The notes under the pieces: model-generated
What the model was told of the DNA's origin: nothing
The model's input: only the letters and a program-made list of their open reading frames with translations
Database searches by the model: none
Part shown: positions 43,637-57,169 of the stretch, in pieces
How the letters are laid out: every line of letters starts with the position of its first letter
Numbering within the stretch: the first letter of the stretch is position 1
Program-made: the position numbers and the translations under genes
Origin: Sphingomonas sp. BAUL-RG-20F-R05-02
GTDB taxonomy: Bacteria > Pseudomonadota > Alphaproteobacteria > Sphingomonadales > Sphingomonadaceae
Direction: 5' to 3'
NCBI RefSeq assembly: GCF_022662305.1
Contig: NZ_JAKNQH010000005.1
Location: forward strand, 124,001-188,000
Length of the DNA stretch: 64,000 nucleotides

Positions 43637-45593
43637 AACGCGCGGCCGCGACCTGCACCGCCTGCGTACCGTGCCGGAAATAGCGGGTTAGCGCAGGCTT
43701 GACCCGTTCGGCGGCGGCGTAGGACGGGTGATTGTCGTCTGAATAGGCAAGCGCGCCGGCCAGATCGCCGTGGCAGAGCGTAGCGTCGCATAAAGTGTCG
43801 CTCATGCGCAGTACGTGTACGCGCGGGTCCGTCTTCAGGCGGGCGAGGATGGGCGCGTACTCCGCCTGCTCCGCGTCGAAAAGGGCGCGCGGCACGGACG
43901 GGTGGAAAGGGGCGCGGCCGAACAAAGTGGCGCGTGCGGCGGCGTCGCCACCGAAGGTCAGCGAATGTGCGGCGGGCAACAAGAACAGGAAGCGGCGGTC
44001 GGGATATCGCTTCAGCAGCGCCGCGAACCCTGCCTCCACCCCCACCGCGCCGGCAACCCGGGTGTCACCAGGACCGACGTAGCTGTCGATGCTCACCGCC
44101 TGATGCCAATAGGCCGGAATGACGATCGTGCGCACCGCCGGATGGCTGTCGAGCAGCGCGACGGCAAGGCGGTTGAGATAGCGGTACTTTGCCTCCTCCC
44201 CAACCTTGGCGTAGCCGAGCAGCGGCCGGTAGCCCGTATCGCTGATCTGATAGCCGGCATGGCCCGCCTCGTCTGCCGCCTCGAACACGCTTTGCGCGAG
44301 CGCGTCGGCATGGCTGTCGCCGATCACGAGCAGATCGGGCGTAACGCCGGGCGTGCCGCGCACGCACAGCGTCGCCAGCGTGCGGCGCTTCTGATAAGCG
44401 CCGCCGCAGGTGCGGGGCGGGCCCTGATAGGTCGCCTTGTCAGCCATTGCGACGATCACGGGCGAGATCCGCCACGGCAGGCCGTCGCGCGCGAACACCA
44501 GCCCGATTGCGGCGATCCCGCAGGTGAGCGCGGCGGTGGTGGCGAACAGTCGTCGCGGCGCGAACGGCGAGATCGGGCGACGGAACGGCCGCTCGACAAA
44601 GCGCCATGACAGGGTTGCGATAACGATCGCCAGCGGCAGAATCGCCAGCTTGAGCGATAGGTCGAGATCGAGGAAAACGTAGCGGGCGAACACAATGATC
44701 GGCCAGTGCCACAGATACAGCGAATAGCTGATCAGCCCGATGAAACGCGGTGCGGGATGCGACAACAGCCGCCCTACTGTCGTTTGCTGATCCCCCATGC
44801 CCGCGTACAGGATCAACACCGCGCCGAGTACCGGCGGAATCGCGCCGAGGCCGGGGAACGGCGTTTGCGCCGTATAAAGAACGATCGGCGCAACGATCAG
44901 CAGTAGCCCGGCCAGCGCGGCGACCTCCGCCGTCGTCGCCCTGCGCGGTACGCCCGCGACGCCGAGCGCGAGCAGCGAGCCGGCCAGTAATTCCCACGCG
45001 CGGGTCGGCAGCAGATAGAAGGCCGCGACTGGCGTCGCCTGCGTGCCACGGATGCTGAGCGCCAGCGATGCGGCGAAGCACAGCGCGACGGCAAGCTTCA
45101 TCCACGTGCGGCTGCCGGCCCGCGACGCCACGATCAGCAGCAGCGGAAAGACGATGTAGAATTGCTCCTCGACCGACAGCGACCAGGTGTGGAGCAGCGG
45201 CTGAAATTCGCTTTTCAGGCCGAAGTAATCGCCACTGCCGAGCCAGAAGCTGATGTTCGACACATAGACGCTGGTTGCGGCCATGCTCGATCCGTAATCC
45301 TTGAGGTCGGCGGGGAGTTGCAGCGCGGCCGCGAACAGCGAGACGATGCAGATCAGCACGAAATAGGCCGGAAAGATCCGACGGATGCGGCGCACGTAGA
45401 ATTGCGAAATGCTGTAGCTGCCGGCGCGGATGTCTTCGTCCAGGCTCATCGTGATGAGGAAGCCGGATATGACGAAGAAGATGTCGACGCCGACATAGCC
45501 GCCGGACAGCCCCGCAAACCCGATGTGAAACAGCACCACGGGAATGACGGCGAGCGCGCGCAGGCCGTCGATGTCGGTCCGATACTGTTTCAC
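43602..45593 (-). CDS. OafA/YrhL-type acyltransferase with C-terminal SGNH domain
   Basis: A 663-residue integral membrane enzyme that adds acyl groups (often acetyl) to surface polysaccharides or peptidoglycan. The N-terminal acyltransferase_3 part opens with YRTDIDGLRALAVIPVVLFH and has about ten helices, including RIRRIFPAYF and LYLWHWPIIVFA. The C-terminal periplasmic SGNH-like hydrolase domain has the block-I Ser in VIGDSHADALAQ and the Asp/His pair in SDDNHPSYAA. It starts with GTG at 45593 after GGGGGA. Its end overlaps the convergent GST gene by 35 bases. Confidence 0.94.
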   Translation of the reverse strand: MKQYRTDIDGLRALAVIPVVLFHIGFAGLSGGYVGVDIFFVISGFLITMSLDEDIRAGSYSISQFYVRRIRRIFPAYFVLICIVSLFAAALQLPADLKDYGSSMAATSVYVSNISFWLGSGDYFGLKSEFQPLLHTWSLSVEEQFYIVFPLLLIVASRAGSRTWMKLAVALCFAASLALSIRGTQATPVAAFYLLPTRAWELLAGSLLALGVAGVPRRATTAEVAALAGLLLIVAPIVLYTAQTPFPGLGAIPPVLGAVLILYAGMGDQQTTVGRLLSHPAPRFIGLISYSLYLWHWPIIVFARYVFLDLDLSLKLAILPLAIVIATLSWRFVERPFRRPISPFAPRRLFATTAALTCGIAAIGLVFARDGLPWRISPVIVAMADKATYQGPPRTCGGAYQKRRTLATLCVRGTPGVTPDLLVIGDSHADALAQSVFEAADEAGHAGYQISDTGYRPLLGYAKVGEEAKYRYLNRLAVALLDSHPAVRTIVIPAYWHQAVSIDSYVGPGDTRVAGAVGVEAGFAALLKRYPDRRFLFLLPAAHSLTFGGDAAARATLFGRAPFHPSVPRALFDAEQAEYAPILARLKTDPRVHVLRMSDTLCDATLCHGDLAGALAYSDDNHPSYAAAERVKPALTRYFRHGTQAVQVAAARFTLPPLLLPPL

Positions 45594-45919
45594 GCTGTCC
45601 CCCTTCGATCGTGGGGGAGCCCGTTCTTCAACGATCGGCGGCGGTCGTCGGAAGGCCCCCGCCTACCGACGACCCCGGGTCGCAGCTGGTGCCTGCGCGC
45701 CGTTGTGAAGTCGAACCCGTTCCCGCTAAGTCCGGAGATCTTCGGCCCCGAACAATGCGGGTATTTCACAGAAGGGCATGGCGCAGAACGCAATGCCACC
45801 AAAACCGCGCTAATTTCGCGCAGTTTGCGCATCGGGCGACGCCAGATCGTTAGACTAGTGCGCGCCCAGCGCGGTGGCGGGAAACAACTCCGTGCGGTAG
45901 CGGCTCGATGCCGCCGCCT
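45594..45919. other. Intergenic region between helicase and acyltransferase genes
   Basis: About 326 bases. It should contain the acyltransferase promoter and the 3' end of the helicase message. A 9-bp hairpin (GGTCGTCGG/CCGACGACC, 45643-45674) is the only clear structure and may end the helicase transcript. No small gene or RNA gene was recognised. Confidence 0.5.
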
Positions 45920-47407
45920 TCACAGCAAGATGCGCGCGTTCAGGAAGTCCGGCAGCGGACCGTTCCAGCCCTCATCCGGCCCGTCGTTCGGCTCGCGCCG
46001 ATCACGATGGGGGGCGCTGCGATCATCACGCGGCGGCCGCGTGTCGCGAGACGCGCGCTCTTCGCGTGCGGGACGGGCATCGCTGGCCGGCCGCTCCTCA
46101 CGCGCAGGACGTTCAGCGCGCGCAGGACGCTCTTCACGCGCGGGTTGCTTGTCGCGCTCCGTACGCGGCTGGCGTTCCGCACGCGGTGCGTCCGGCGCGG
46201 TTTCGGGCTTCGCCGCGGGCTTCGCTTCGGCCTTTTTCACAGGCTTGCCGCGCGTCCGCTTGCGCGTGGCACCTTCAGCCGGCGCTTCGTCGGCGGCACC
46301 TTCGTAGCGCTCGATCTTCAGGCCGGTGAGTTTCTCGATATTGTCGATGTTCTCGGCGTCTTCGGCGGTCGCGAAGGTAAAGGCGACGCCGGTCGCACCG
46401 CCGCGGCCGGTGCGACCGATGCGGTGGACATAATCGTCCGGATGCCAGGGCGCGTCATAGTTGAACACGTGGCTGACACCCTTGATATCGAGCCCGCGCG
46501 CGGCGACGTCGGAGGCGACGAGGATCGTGACCTCACCCTTCTTGAACCGCTCCAGTTCGGCGAGCCGCTGCGGCTGCTCCATGTCGCCGTGGATCTCCGA
46601 CGATTTGAAGCCGGCGCGCTGCAGCGACTTGTTGAGTTCCCGCACGGTCGTCTTGCGGTTGGAAAAGATCATCGCGGTGGCGACCTCTTCCATCTCCAGC
46701 AGCTCGATCAGCTTTTCGCGCTTCTTCGATCCGCTCACCGGCACCAGCCACTGGCGAATGTTGATATTGGCGGTAGCGGGGCGCGCGACCTCGATCGTCT
46801 TGGGATTGTCGAGGAACTTGTCGGCGAGCTTCTTGATGACCGGCGGCATCGTCGCCGAGAACAGCAGTGTCTGGCGCGCGGGTGGCAGCTTGGTGCAAAT
46901 TTCCTCAATATCGGGGATGAACCCCATGTCGAGCATGCGATCTGCCTCGTCGATCACCAGCAGCGAACAGCCGTTGAGCATGATCTTGCCACGCCCGAAC
47001 AGGTCCATCAGCCGGCCCGGCGTGGCGATCAGCACGTCGACGCCCTTTTCCAGCGCGGCGAGCTGGTCGCCCATCGATACGCCACCGATCAGCAGCGCCA
47101 TCGAAAGCTTGTGGTTCTTGCCGTATTTCTCGAAATTCTCGGCGACCTGCGCGGCGAGTTCGCGCGTTGGTTCGAGGATCAGCGAGCGCGGCATGCGTGC
47201 ACGGCTGCGACCTTCGCCAAGGATGTCAATCATCGGCAGCACGAAGGCGGCCGTCTTGCCGGTGCCGGTCTGCGCGATCGCGACGAGATCCTTGCCCATC
47301 AGGACGCTGGGGATCGCGCTCGCCTGGATCGGAGTCGGCTCGGTATAACCGGACTCGGTTACCGCGGAGAGAAGTTCGTCGGAAAGGCCGAGATCGGCAA
47401 AGGTCAT
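45920..47407 (-). CDS. DEAD-box ATP-dependent RNA helicase with repetitive basic tail
   Basis: A 495-residue RhlE/CsdA-like helicase. All core motifs are visible: Q motif region YTEPTPIQ, AQTGTGKT, PTRELAAQ, TPGRL, VIDEADRML, SAT, then ARGLDIKGV and HRIGRTGRGG. Residues about 380-495 are a disordered Lys/Arg/Glu/Pro tail with repeats of the type ERPAREERPA, probably for RNA binding or degradosome contacts. The ATG at 47407 gives the canonical start MTFADLG. Roles in ribosome assembly or mRNA decay are family-level. Confidence 0.95.
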   Translation of the reverse strand: MTFADLGLSDELLSAVTESGYTEPTPIQASAIPSVLMGKDLVAIAQTGTGKTAAFVLPMIDILGEGRSRARMPRSLILEPTRELAAQVAENFEKYGKNHKLSMALLIGGVSMGDQLAALEKGVDVLIATPGRLMDLFGRGKIMLNGCSLLVIDEADRMLDMGFIPDIEEICTKLPPARQTLLFSATMPPVIKKLADKFLDNPKTIEVARPATANINIRQWLVPVSGSKKREKLIELLEMEEVATAMIFSNRKTTVRELNKSLQRAGFKSSEIHGDMEQPQRLAELERFKKGEVTILVASDVAARGLDIKGVSHVFNYDAPWHPDDYVHRIGRTGRGGATGVAFTFATAEDAENIDNIEKLTGLKIERYEGAADEAPAEGATRKRTRGKPVKKAEAKPAAKPETAPDAPRAERQPRTERDKQPAREERPARAERPAREERPASDARPAREERASRDTRPPRDDRSAPHRDRREPNDGPDEGWNGPLPDFLNARILL

Positions 47408-47501
47408 GTAGATTCCGGATTCTTGGCGCAAGACCGCGCGGGCGCTCGCAAGTATCGTTAGGGCTTGCGGATTAGCGCGCGAATGTCAAGAAAAACGCGG
47501 G

Positions 47502-47960
47502 TTATCGCTTCTCGACGATCCGTTTGAACGTCTTGATCGCGCAAACACCCCCGGAACGCGAGCGAATCGCGTCGCGCGCCGCGCACATCATGCCGTCGTC
47601 GGGCAAGCGCAGGTACAGATCCGGGTAGAAATCGAGCGCCGGGCAATCGTCGTCAAGATGCGCACGGATCCGCTCGCCTGTTTCCAGCAGCAGGTCGATG
47701 CTGCCGGGGCCGGTGATCACCGCGCGCTCAAGCATGGTGAGCGGCACGCATTTCGGCCCCTTCTTCTCTTCCAGTTTGACCGGCCGCTCGGCGCGTTCGT
47801 GTCGCTCGGATAACATGCGCGGGATGCGGATGACGATGCGCGAGTGAAACGTATATTGCGCCAGCTCAACCCGGTCGAACGCATGCGGACGCGGCTGGTC
47901 CACCGCCGTGGCGGGCGCCAGCGCAAGCACGGCGAGAAGGGAAACGACCGAATTCGACAT
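47502..47960 (-). CDS. Small exported protein, unknown function
   Basis: A 152-residue protein with a signal peptide (MSNSVVSLLAVLALAPATA). The mature part shows ELAQYTFHSRIVIRIPRM, GPKCVPLTMLERAVI, SIDLLLETGERIRAHLDDDCPALDFYPDLYLRLPDDGMMCAARD and a Cys-containing end (GVCAIKTFKRIVEKR). Four cysteines may form disulfides. The pattern of KCxxxxxL...DDCPxLDFYxGxY...DxxxCxxRD is reminiscent of small sphingomonad exported proteins of unknown role. Divergent from the FAD oxidase. Confidence 0.78.
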   Translation of the reverse strand: MSNSVVSLLAVLALAPATAVDQPRPHAFDRVELAQYTFHSRIVIRIPRMLSERHERAERPVKLEEKKGPKCVPLTMLERAVITGPGSIDLLLETGERIRAHLDDDCPALDFYPDLYLRLPDDGMMCAARDAIRSRSGGVCAIKTFKRIVEKR

Positions 47961-48054
47961 CAACCTGATATGGGTTACCAATGGCGCTTGAACGGACGAT
48001 GAACTCGCCTGATCCGTGCCGCCGGACCCGCACGTTGCGGAGCGGAAGGCGTGC

Positions 48055-49521
48055 ATGGTAGGCACACAACCCATGAATACAGCACAGTCCGCGCTCGTCG
48101 AGGCGGTTCGCGCCACACTTGGCGAAAAGGCCGTCATCACGAACCGCGACGACATCGCGCCGTGGGAAAACGACTGGCGCGGTCGTTATCATGGGCACGC
48201 GCCCGCCATGCTCGCCCCCGGCGACACTGCCGGCGTCGCGGCGGTGCTGGCGCTCGCGAACGCGCATGGTGTTCCGCTGGTGCCGCAGGGGGGCAACACC
48301 TCGATGGTCGGCGGCGCGACGCCGCCCGCCGACGGATCCGCGCTGATCCTGTCGTTGCGGCGGCTCAACCGGATCCGCTCGCTGTCCGCGCAGGACAATC
48401 TTGCGGTGGCGGAAGCCGGCGTGATCCTCGCCGATCTCCACGACGCGGCGGCACGGGCCGGGCGCCGCTTTCCGCTGACGCTCGGCGCGCGCGGCAGCGC
48501 GACGATCGGCGGACTTGCCTCGACCAACGCAGGCGGGACGCAGGTGCTGCGCTTCGGCACGATGCGCGGGCTGATCGCGGGGGTCGAGGCGGTGCTGCCC
48601 GATGGCACCGTACATGATGGCGTGATCGCGTTGAAGAAGGACAATCGCGGTTACGATCTCAACCAGCTGCTGATCGGCGCGGAGGGGACGCTCGGGATCA
48701 TCACCGCCGTCACGCTGCGGCTGGTGCCGGCGGCGGCGGACCGGGCGGTGGCGTGGGTCGGCGTGACGGACCCGGAAGCGGCACTCGCGCTGTTGCGGCG
48801 GCTGGAGGCGCGGACCGACACGATCGAGGGATTCGAGATTGTTTCCGGGGACTCGCTGGCGCGCGTGCTGGAGCATATCCCCGCGACGCGATCGCCGCTT
48901 GCCGGTCAGCATCCGTGGCACGTCCTGATCGAGGCGACCGTAGCCGATGCGCGCGCGGAAGCACCCGCCGCGCTGCTGGAACGACTGCTCGCGCCTGCGA
49001 TCGCGGCGGGAGACGTGGCGGACGCGGTGATCGCGGCGAACGAGACGCAGGCCGACGCGTTCTGGCGTATTCGCGATTCGCTGTCCGAAGCGGAGCGGGC
49101 GGGCGGGCCGGCGGTGCAGCACGACATTTCGGTGCCGGTGGCAGGGATGCCGCGCTTCATGATCGAGGGCGCCGCTGCTGCCGAGGCGCGTTTTCCGGGC
49201 TCGCACGCCACCGCGTTCGGACACCTTGGGGACGGGAACGTGCATTTCCACGTCCGTGCGCCGGCCGGCAGCGATCCCGCGCGCTGGTATGCCGAGGATG
49301 CGCCGGTGGTGACCCGCTTCGTCCACGATCTCGTCGTCGCGGCGGGCGGCTCGATTTCGGCGGAGCATGGCATCGGCCAGATGAAGCTGCGCGAACTGGA
49401 ACGTTTGTCGCCGCCCGCCCGGCTCGCCGCGCAGCGCGCGATCAAGGGCGCACTCGATCCATCGGGCATTATGAACCCCGGCAAGCTCGTCGCGCTTGCG
49501 TCCGCCCCGCGCGCGCCATAG
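48055..49521 (+). CDS. FAD-linked oxidase, D-2-hydroxyglutarate / D-lactate dehydrogenase type
   Basis: A 488-residue flavoprotein of the vanillyl-alcohol-oxidase fold. The FAD-binding half shows VPLVPQGGNTSMVGGATP, LAVAEAGVILADL, LGARGSATIGGLASTNAGGTQVLRFG and NRGYDLNQLLIGAEGTLGIIT; the substrate half has the metal-site HLGDGNVHFHV and SAEHGIGQMK block and ends IKGALDPSGIMNPGKL. The GIGxxK and GDGNxHxH patterns fit D-2-hydroxyglutarate or D-lactate dehydrogenases. Start 48055 has a GGAAGG ribosome site; 48073 is an alternative. Confidence 0.93.
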   Translation: MVGTQPMNTAQSALVEAVRATLGEKAVITNRDDIAPWENDWRGRYHGHAPAMLAPGDTAGVAAVLALANAHGVPLVPQGGNTSMVGGATPPADGSALILSLRRLNRIRSLSAQDNLAVAEAGVILADLHDAAARAGRRFPLTLGARGSATIGGLASTNAGGTQVLRFGTMRGLIAGVEAVLPDGTVHDGVIALKKDNRGYDLNQLLIGAEGTLGIITAVTLRLVPAAADRAVAWVGVTDPEAALALLRRLEARTDTIEGFEIVSGDSLARVLEHIPATRSPLAGQHPWHVLIEATVADARAEAPAALLERLLAPAIAAGDVADAVIAANETQADAFWRIRDSLSEAERAGGPAVQHDISVPVAGMPRFMIEGAAAAEARFPGSHATAFGHLGDGNVHFHVRAPAGSDPARWYAEDAPVVTRFVHDLVVAAGGSISAEHGIGQMKLRELERLSPPARLAAQRAIKGALDPSGIMNPGKLVALASAPRAP

Positions 49522-49572
49522 AGCCGAACGCCAATCGGCGCGTCCGGACGGCCGGCTTTCTTGGAGATGATT

Positions 49573-50349
49573 ATGGCCAGCGCGCCGCAACAAGCCTCGC
49601 TTCCCCTGTTCTACAACGCGCTCGAGCCGCTTTCGAGCGGGGCGCATGCCGCCTTCAAGCTGCGCCAGCTTGATCGCGCGCCGTTCCTCGTCAACCAGCA
49701 CGCCATTCCGGTTACGGTCGACGAGTTCGTCCACGTCCAGCGGTCGATGCCGATCGTCTTCACCGCCGGCGACGACGCGGTGCCGATCGCGCTGATGGGC
49801 CTGAACGAAGGCGTCAACGTCTTCATCGACGACGAGGGCAAGCTCGACGACGCGTCGGTCTACGTGCCCGCATACGTACGCCGTTATCCGTTCATGCTCG
49901 CGCGGCTGACGCCGGACGCACAGGAACTGTCGCTCTGCTTCGACCCCACCGCCGACGTGATCGGCGCGTTCGATGAGGGTGACGCGCTGTTCGATGACGG
50001 CAAGCCCGCGCCGATCGTGCAGAACATCCTGCAGTTCAACGAGATGTTCGAGGAGGCCGGCGCCCGCACGCAGAACTTCATGCGGGAAGTGCGTGAGATG
50101 GGCTTGTTGATGGAAGGCGAAATCTCGATCCAGCCCGAGGGCGCGCCGCAGCCGTTCGTCTATCGCGGCTTCCAGATGGTCAATGAGGAAAAACTCAACG
50201 AGCTGCGCGGTGACCAACTGCGCAAGATCCAGAAGAACGGCATGCTGCCGCTGCTGCACGCGCACCTGTTCTCGTTGCAGCTCATGCCGCAGCTGTTCGA
50301 CCGCCAGAACCGTGCGGGCAAGGTGCCGCTGCCGCAGCTTCAGAGCTAA
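49573..50349 (+). CDS. SapC family protein
   Basis: A 258-residue protein of the SapC family (named for an S-layer-linked Campylobacter gene). GGAG lies six bases ahead of the ATG at 49573; there is no signal peptide. The family segments are visible in FYNALEPLSSGAHAAFKL, PVTVDEFVHVQRSMPIVF, ALMGLNEGVNVFIDDEGK, YVPAYVRRYPFML and FQMVNEEKLNELRGDQLRK. Function in alphaproteobacteria is unproven; homologues often sit beside TonB-receptor or tryptophan halogenase genes, which is not the case here. Convergent with cpaF. Confidence 0.9.
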   Translation: MASAPQQASLPLFYNALEPLSSGAHAAFKLRQLDRAPFLVNQHAIPVTVDEFVHVQRSMPIVFTAGDDAVPIALMGLNEGVNVFIDDEGKLDDASVYVPAYVRRYPFMLARLTPDAQELSLCFDPTADVIGAFDEGDALFDDGKPAPIVQNILQFNEMFEEAGARTQNFMREVREMGLLMEGEISIQPEGAPQPFVYRGFQMVNEEKLNELRGDQLRKIQKNGMLPLLHAHLFSLQLMPQLFDRQNRAGKVPLPQLQS

Positions 50350-50357
50350 TCATTGTA

Positions 50358-50404
50358 GGGCGGATGGTAACACGTCCGCCCGCTCTCACGCCGCATGTGC
50401 GGCG
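50358..50404. terminator. Two hairpins between convergent sapC-like and cpaF genes
   Basis: GGGCGGA/TCCGCCC (50358-50381) forms a 7-bp stem right after the SapC stop, and a 16-base palindrome CGCCGCATGTGCGGCG lies at 50389-50404. Together they probably end both transcripts, though neither has a T-run. Confidence 0.55.
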
Positions 50405-50434
50405 AAGCGGTCACCCGCGGGAACAGGCGTGCTT

Positions 50435-51967
50435 TTACAGGCACGCCTCCAGATACGCCTGATCGAAGCCGAACTGCCGCGCCTTCTCCAGCGTGTATGG
50501 CCGCAACCCCATCGAGCGATACTCGCCGATGATCTTGCCCTCGGCGCTTTCGTCGAGATATTCGAACTTGAACAATTCCTGCGTGACGATCACCGGGCCT
50601 TCCATGCCGATCACCTCGGTGATGTTGGTCACGCGGCGTGATCCGTCGCGCAGACGCTTGACCTGGACGATCATGTCGACCGAATCGGCGATCTGACGGC
50701 TGATTGCCTCCTTTGGCATCTTGATGTCGCCCATCATCACCATGTTCTCCATACGCCCAAGGCACTCGCGCGGGGAGTTGGAGTGGAGCGTACACATCGA
50801 GCCGTCGTGGCCGGTGTTCATCGCGGCGAGCAGATCGAAACACTCGGACCCGCGAATTTCGCCGAGGATGATGCGATCCGGGCGCATACGCAGCGAGTTC
50901 TTGACGAGATCGCGGATGCTGATTTCGCCCTGACCCTCCAGGTTGGCGGGCCGCGTCTCAAGCGGCAGCCAGTGCGGCTGTTGCAGGCGTAGTTCGGCGG
51001 CGTCCTCGATCGTCAGCACGCGCTCGCCCGGGTCGATCATCTTCGACAGAGCGTTGAGCATCGTCGTCTTGCCCGAACCCGTGCCGCCCGAGATGACGAC
51101 GTTGAAGCGGCACGCGCCCGCGATCTTCAGCGCGGTCGCCATCTTGACGCTCATCGAACCGAAGCCCGCCATCATGTCGAGCGTGATCGGCTTGTCGGAG
51201 AACTTACGAATCGAGATCGCGGTACCGCGTAGCGACAGCGGCGGCACGATGACGTTGACGCGCGAACCGTCCTTGAGGCGCGCGTCGGCGAGCGGCGTGG
51301 TCTGGTCGACGCGGCGGCCGACCGAGTTGCAGATGCGCTGCGCGATCTGGAAGAGATGCTCCTCGTCGCGGAACTGAATCTGCGCGAGTTCGAGCTTGCC
51401 CTTGCGCTCGACAAAGGTCTGGTTGGGGCCGTTGACCATGATGTCGGTGATGTTCGGATCGCTGAGCAGTTCCTCGAGCGGCCCGAGGCCGAGCAGCTCG
51501 TCGACCAGCACCTTCTCGAGCGCGAACTGCTCGCGGCGGTTCAGGGTGAACTTCAGCTCGGCAAGCACTTCGCCGATGATCGGGCGAAACTCCTCGGCAA
51601 GCTCGTCCTTGTTGAGCGTGGCCGCCGCTTCGGGATCGACGCGTTCGAGCAGGCGCGGCAACACCTGTTCCTTGATCTTGTGGATCGATGCCTCAAACCC
51701 CTCGACGCGGCTGTTGCCAGCCTCTCCCGACGCCGCCTGCCGTTCGGCGAGGCGGGTCATCGCGTCCTGCGGGGCGTCCGGCATCCCACCGAGCAAGCCT
51801 TCGATTTCACCGGGCATCGGCAGGTCGTTCAGCGGCGGGAACTGCTCGGACGCGACATCGGCGTCCGTGGCGGGACGGGCGCTACCACCCTGCATCGGCC
51901 GCGCAACGCCGAAGGCGGGGCGGTTGCCGGGTCCAGTGGCACCGGGGCGACGGCCAAATGCACTCAT
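50435..51967 (-). CDS. cpaF: Tad/Flp pilus secretion ATPase CpaF
   Basis: Hexameric cytoplasmic ATPase that drives assembly of Flp (Tad) pili. A 510-residue protein with a variable N-terminal 100 residues, then the type II/IV secretion ATPase core: Walker A GGTGSGKTTMLNAL, Asp box LTIEDAAELRL, Walker B RIILGEIRGSECFDLLAAMNTGHDG and the His box TLHSNSPRECLGRM. No other tad/cpa gene is visible on either side (SapC and atpC are its neighbours), which is unusual, because cpaF normally lies in a cpaABCEF-tadBC cluster. Confidence 0.94.
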   Translation of the reverse strand: MSAFGRRPGATGPGNRPAFGVARPMQGGSARPATDADVASEQFPPLNDLPMPGEIEGLLGGMPDAPQDAMTRLAERQAASGEAGNSRVEGFEASIHKIKEQVLPRLLERVDPEAAATLNKDELAEEFRPIIGEVLAELKFTLNRREQFALEKVLVDELLGLGPLEELLSDPNITDIMVNGPNQTFVERKGKLELAQIQFRDEEHLFQIAQRICNSVGRRVDQTTPLADARLKDGSRVNVIVPPLSLRGTAISIRKFSDKPITLDMMAGFGSMSVKMATALKIAGACRFNVVISGGTGSGKTTMLNALSKMIDPGERVLTIEDAAELRLQQPHWLPLETRPANLEGQGEISIRDLVKNSLRMRPDRIILGEIRGSECFDLLAAMNTGHDGSMCTLHSNSPRECLGRMENMVMMGDIKMPKEAISRQIADSVDMIVQVKRLRDGSRRVTNITEVIGMEGPVIVTQELFKFEYLDESAEGKIIGEYRSMGLRPYTLEKARQFGFDQAYLEACL

Positions 51968-52106
51968 TCTACGCTGTCCTTCATCTCGACGAGACTGCGT
52001 AGCGGAGAAGTTTTGAGATTTGCCTAATTGCCGCGAAAGGATTCTGCGCGGTTCACGCTGCTAGATCGCCGACGCGATTGGCGGCGGCCTCGGCGCCCGC
52101 CTTGGC

Positions 52107-52358
52107 TCAGCCGACCTGTTCGGCGAGGACGATCAGTCCGCTCGCGTTCACCTCGGCGAAACCGCCAAGGATCGGCAGAGTCTCTGGCTCGCCGCTACCC
52201 GTGCGGTAGATCTGCAACGCACCGTCACGGATCGTCGACATCACCGGCGCATGGCCTTCGAGCACACCGAAGTCGCCCTCGGTGCCAGGCACGACGACCA
52301 TATAGACCTCCTCCGAGCGGACGAGCTTCTCAGGCGTGACGAGTTCGAAGTGCAGCAT
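52107..52358 (-). CDS. atpC: ATP synthase F1, epsilon subunit (short form)
   Basis: Central-stalk subunit of the F1 motor. The 83 residues contain only the N-terminal beta-sandwich ([33 protein letters not shown], then [17 protein letters not shown]); the C-terminal helical hairpin that brakes the enzyme in E. coli (about 135 residues) is absent, as in other sphingomonads. Last gene of the atpHAGDC unit, 109 bases after atpD with two hairpins in the gap. Confidence 0.95.
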   Translation of the reverse strand: MLHFELVTPEKLVRSEEVYMVVVPGTEGDFGVLEGHAPVMSTIRDGALQIYRTGSGEPETLPILGGFAEVNASGLIVLAEQVG

Positions 52359-52374
52359 GTTTCGGTTCCTTTAG

Positions 52375-52456
52375 CCCCTCCGTGTCCAGGAGGGGGCGGG
52401 GCGGGGCGTGTCTCGCGCGCCGTCGCCCCACCAAACCTCGCCCGGAACGGGCGAGG
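52375..52456 (-). repeat. Two hairpins in the atpD-atpC spacer
   Basis: CCCCTCC/GGAGGGG (52375-52395) and CCTCGCCC/GGGCGAGG (52436-52456) form stems of 7 and 8 bp. Both would be in the message between beta and epsilon. They could set relative expression by partial termination or RNA processing, or be copies of a genomic REP-like repeat. Confidence 0.6.
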
Positions 52457-52467
52457 CGATCAGAGGC

Positions 52468-54850
<2,383 letters not shown>

Positions 54851-54893
54851 CTCGTTCCCTTTGTACCCCCGCGCGGGCGGGGGCACATATCAA

Positions 54894-56980
<2,087 letters not shown>

Positions 56981-57169
56981 GCGATCAGGTTCCTCGAATT
57001 GGGCGTACAGAAATTGGCCCCATGCCCGAACAGGGTGTTCACCGCGCCTTCATATGGGTTGCGGGCGGTTAGCATCGGGTTCGGCAATGCGCAAGCCGCG
57101 CGGGGTGTTCAAGTTGTGGCGACAGTCACGGCGCGATCAACCAGGGTTGCGGTGCGCAGGCCCATGAAC

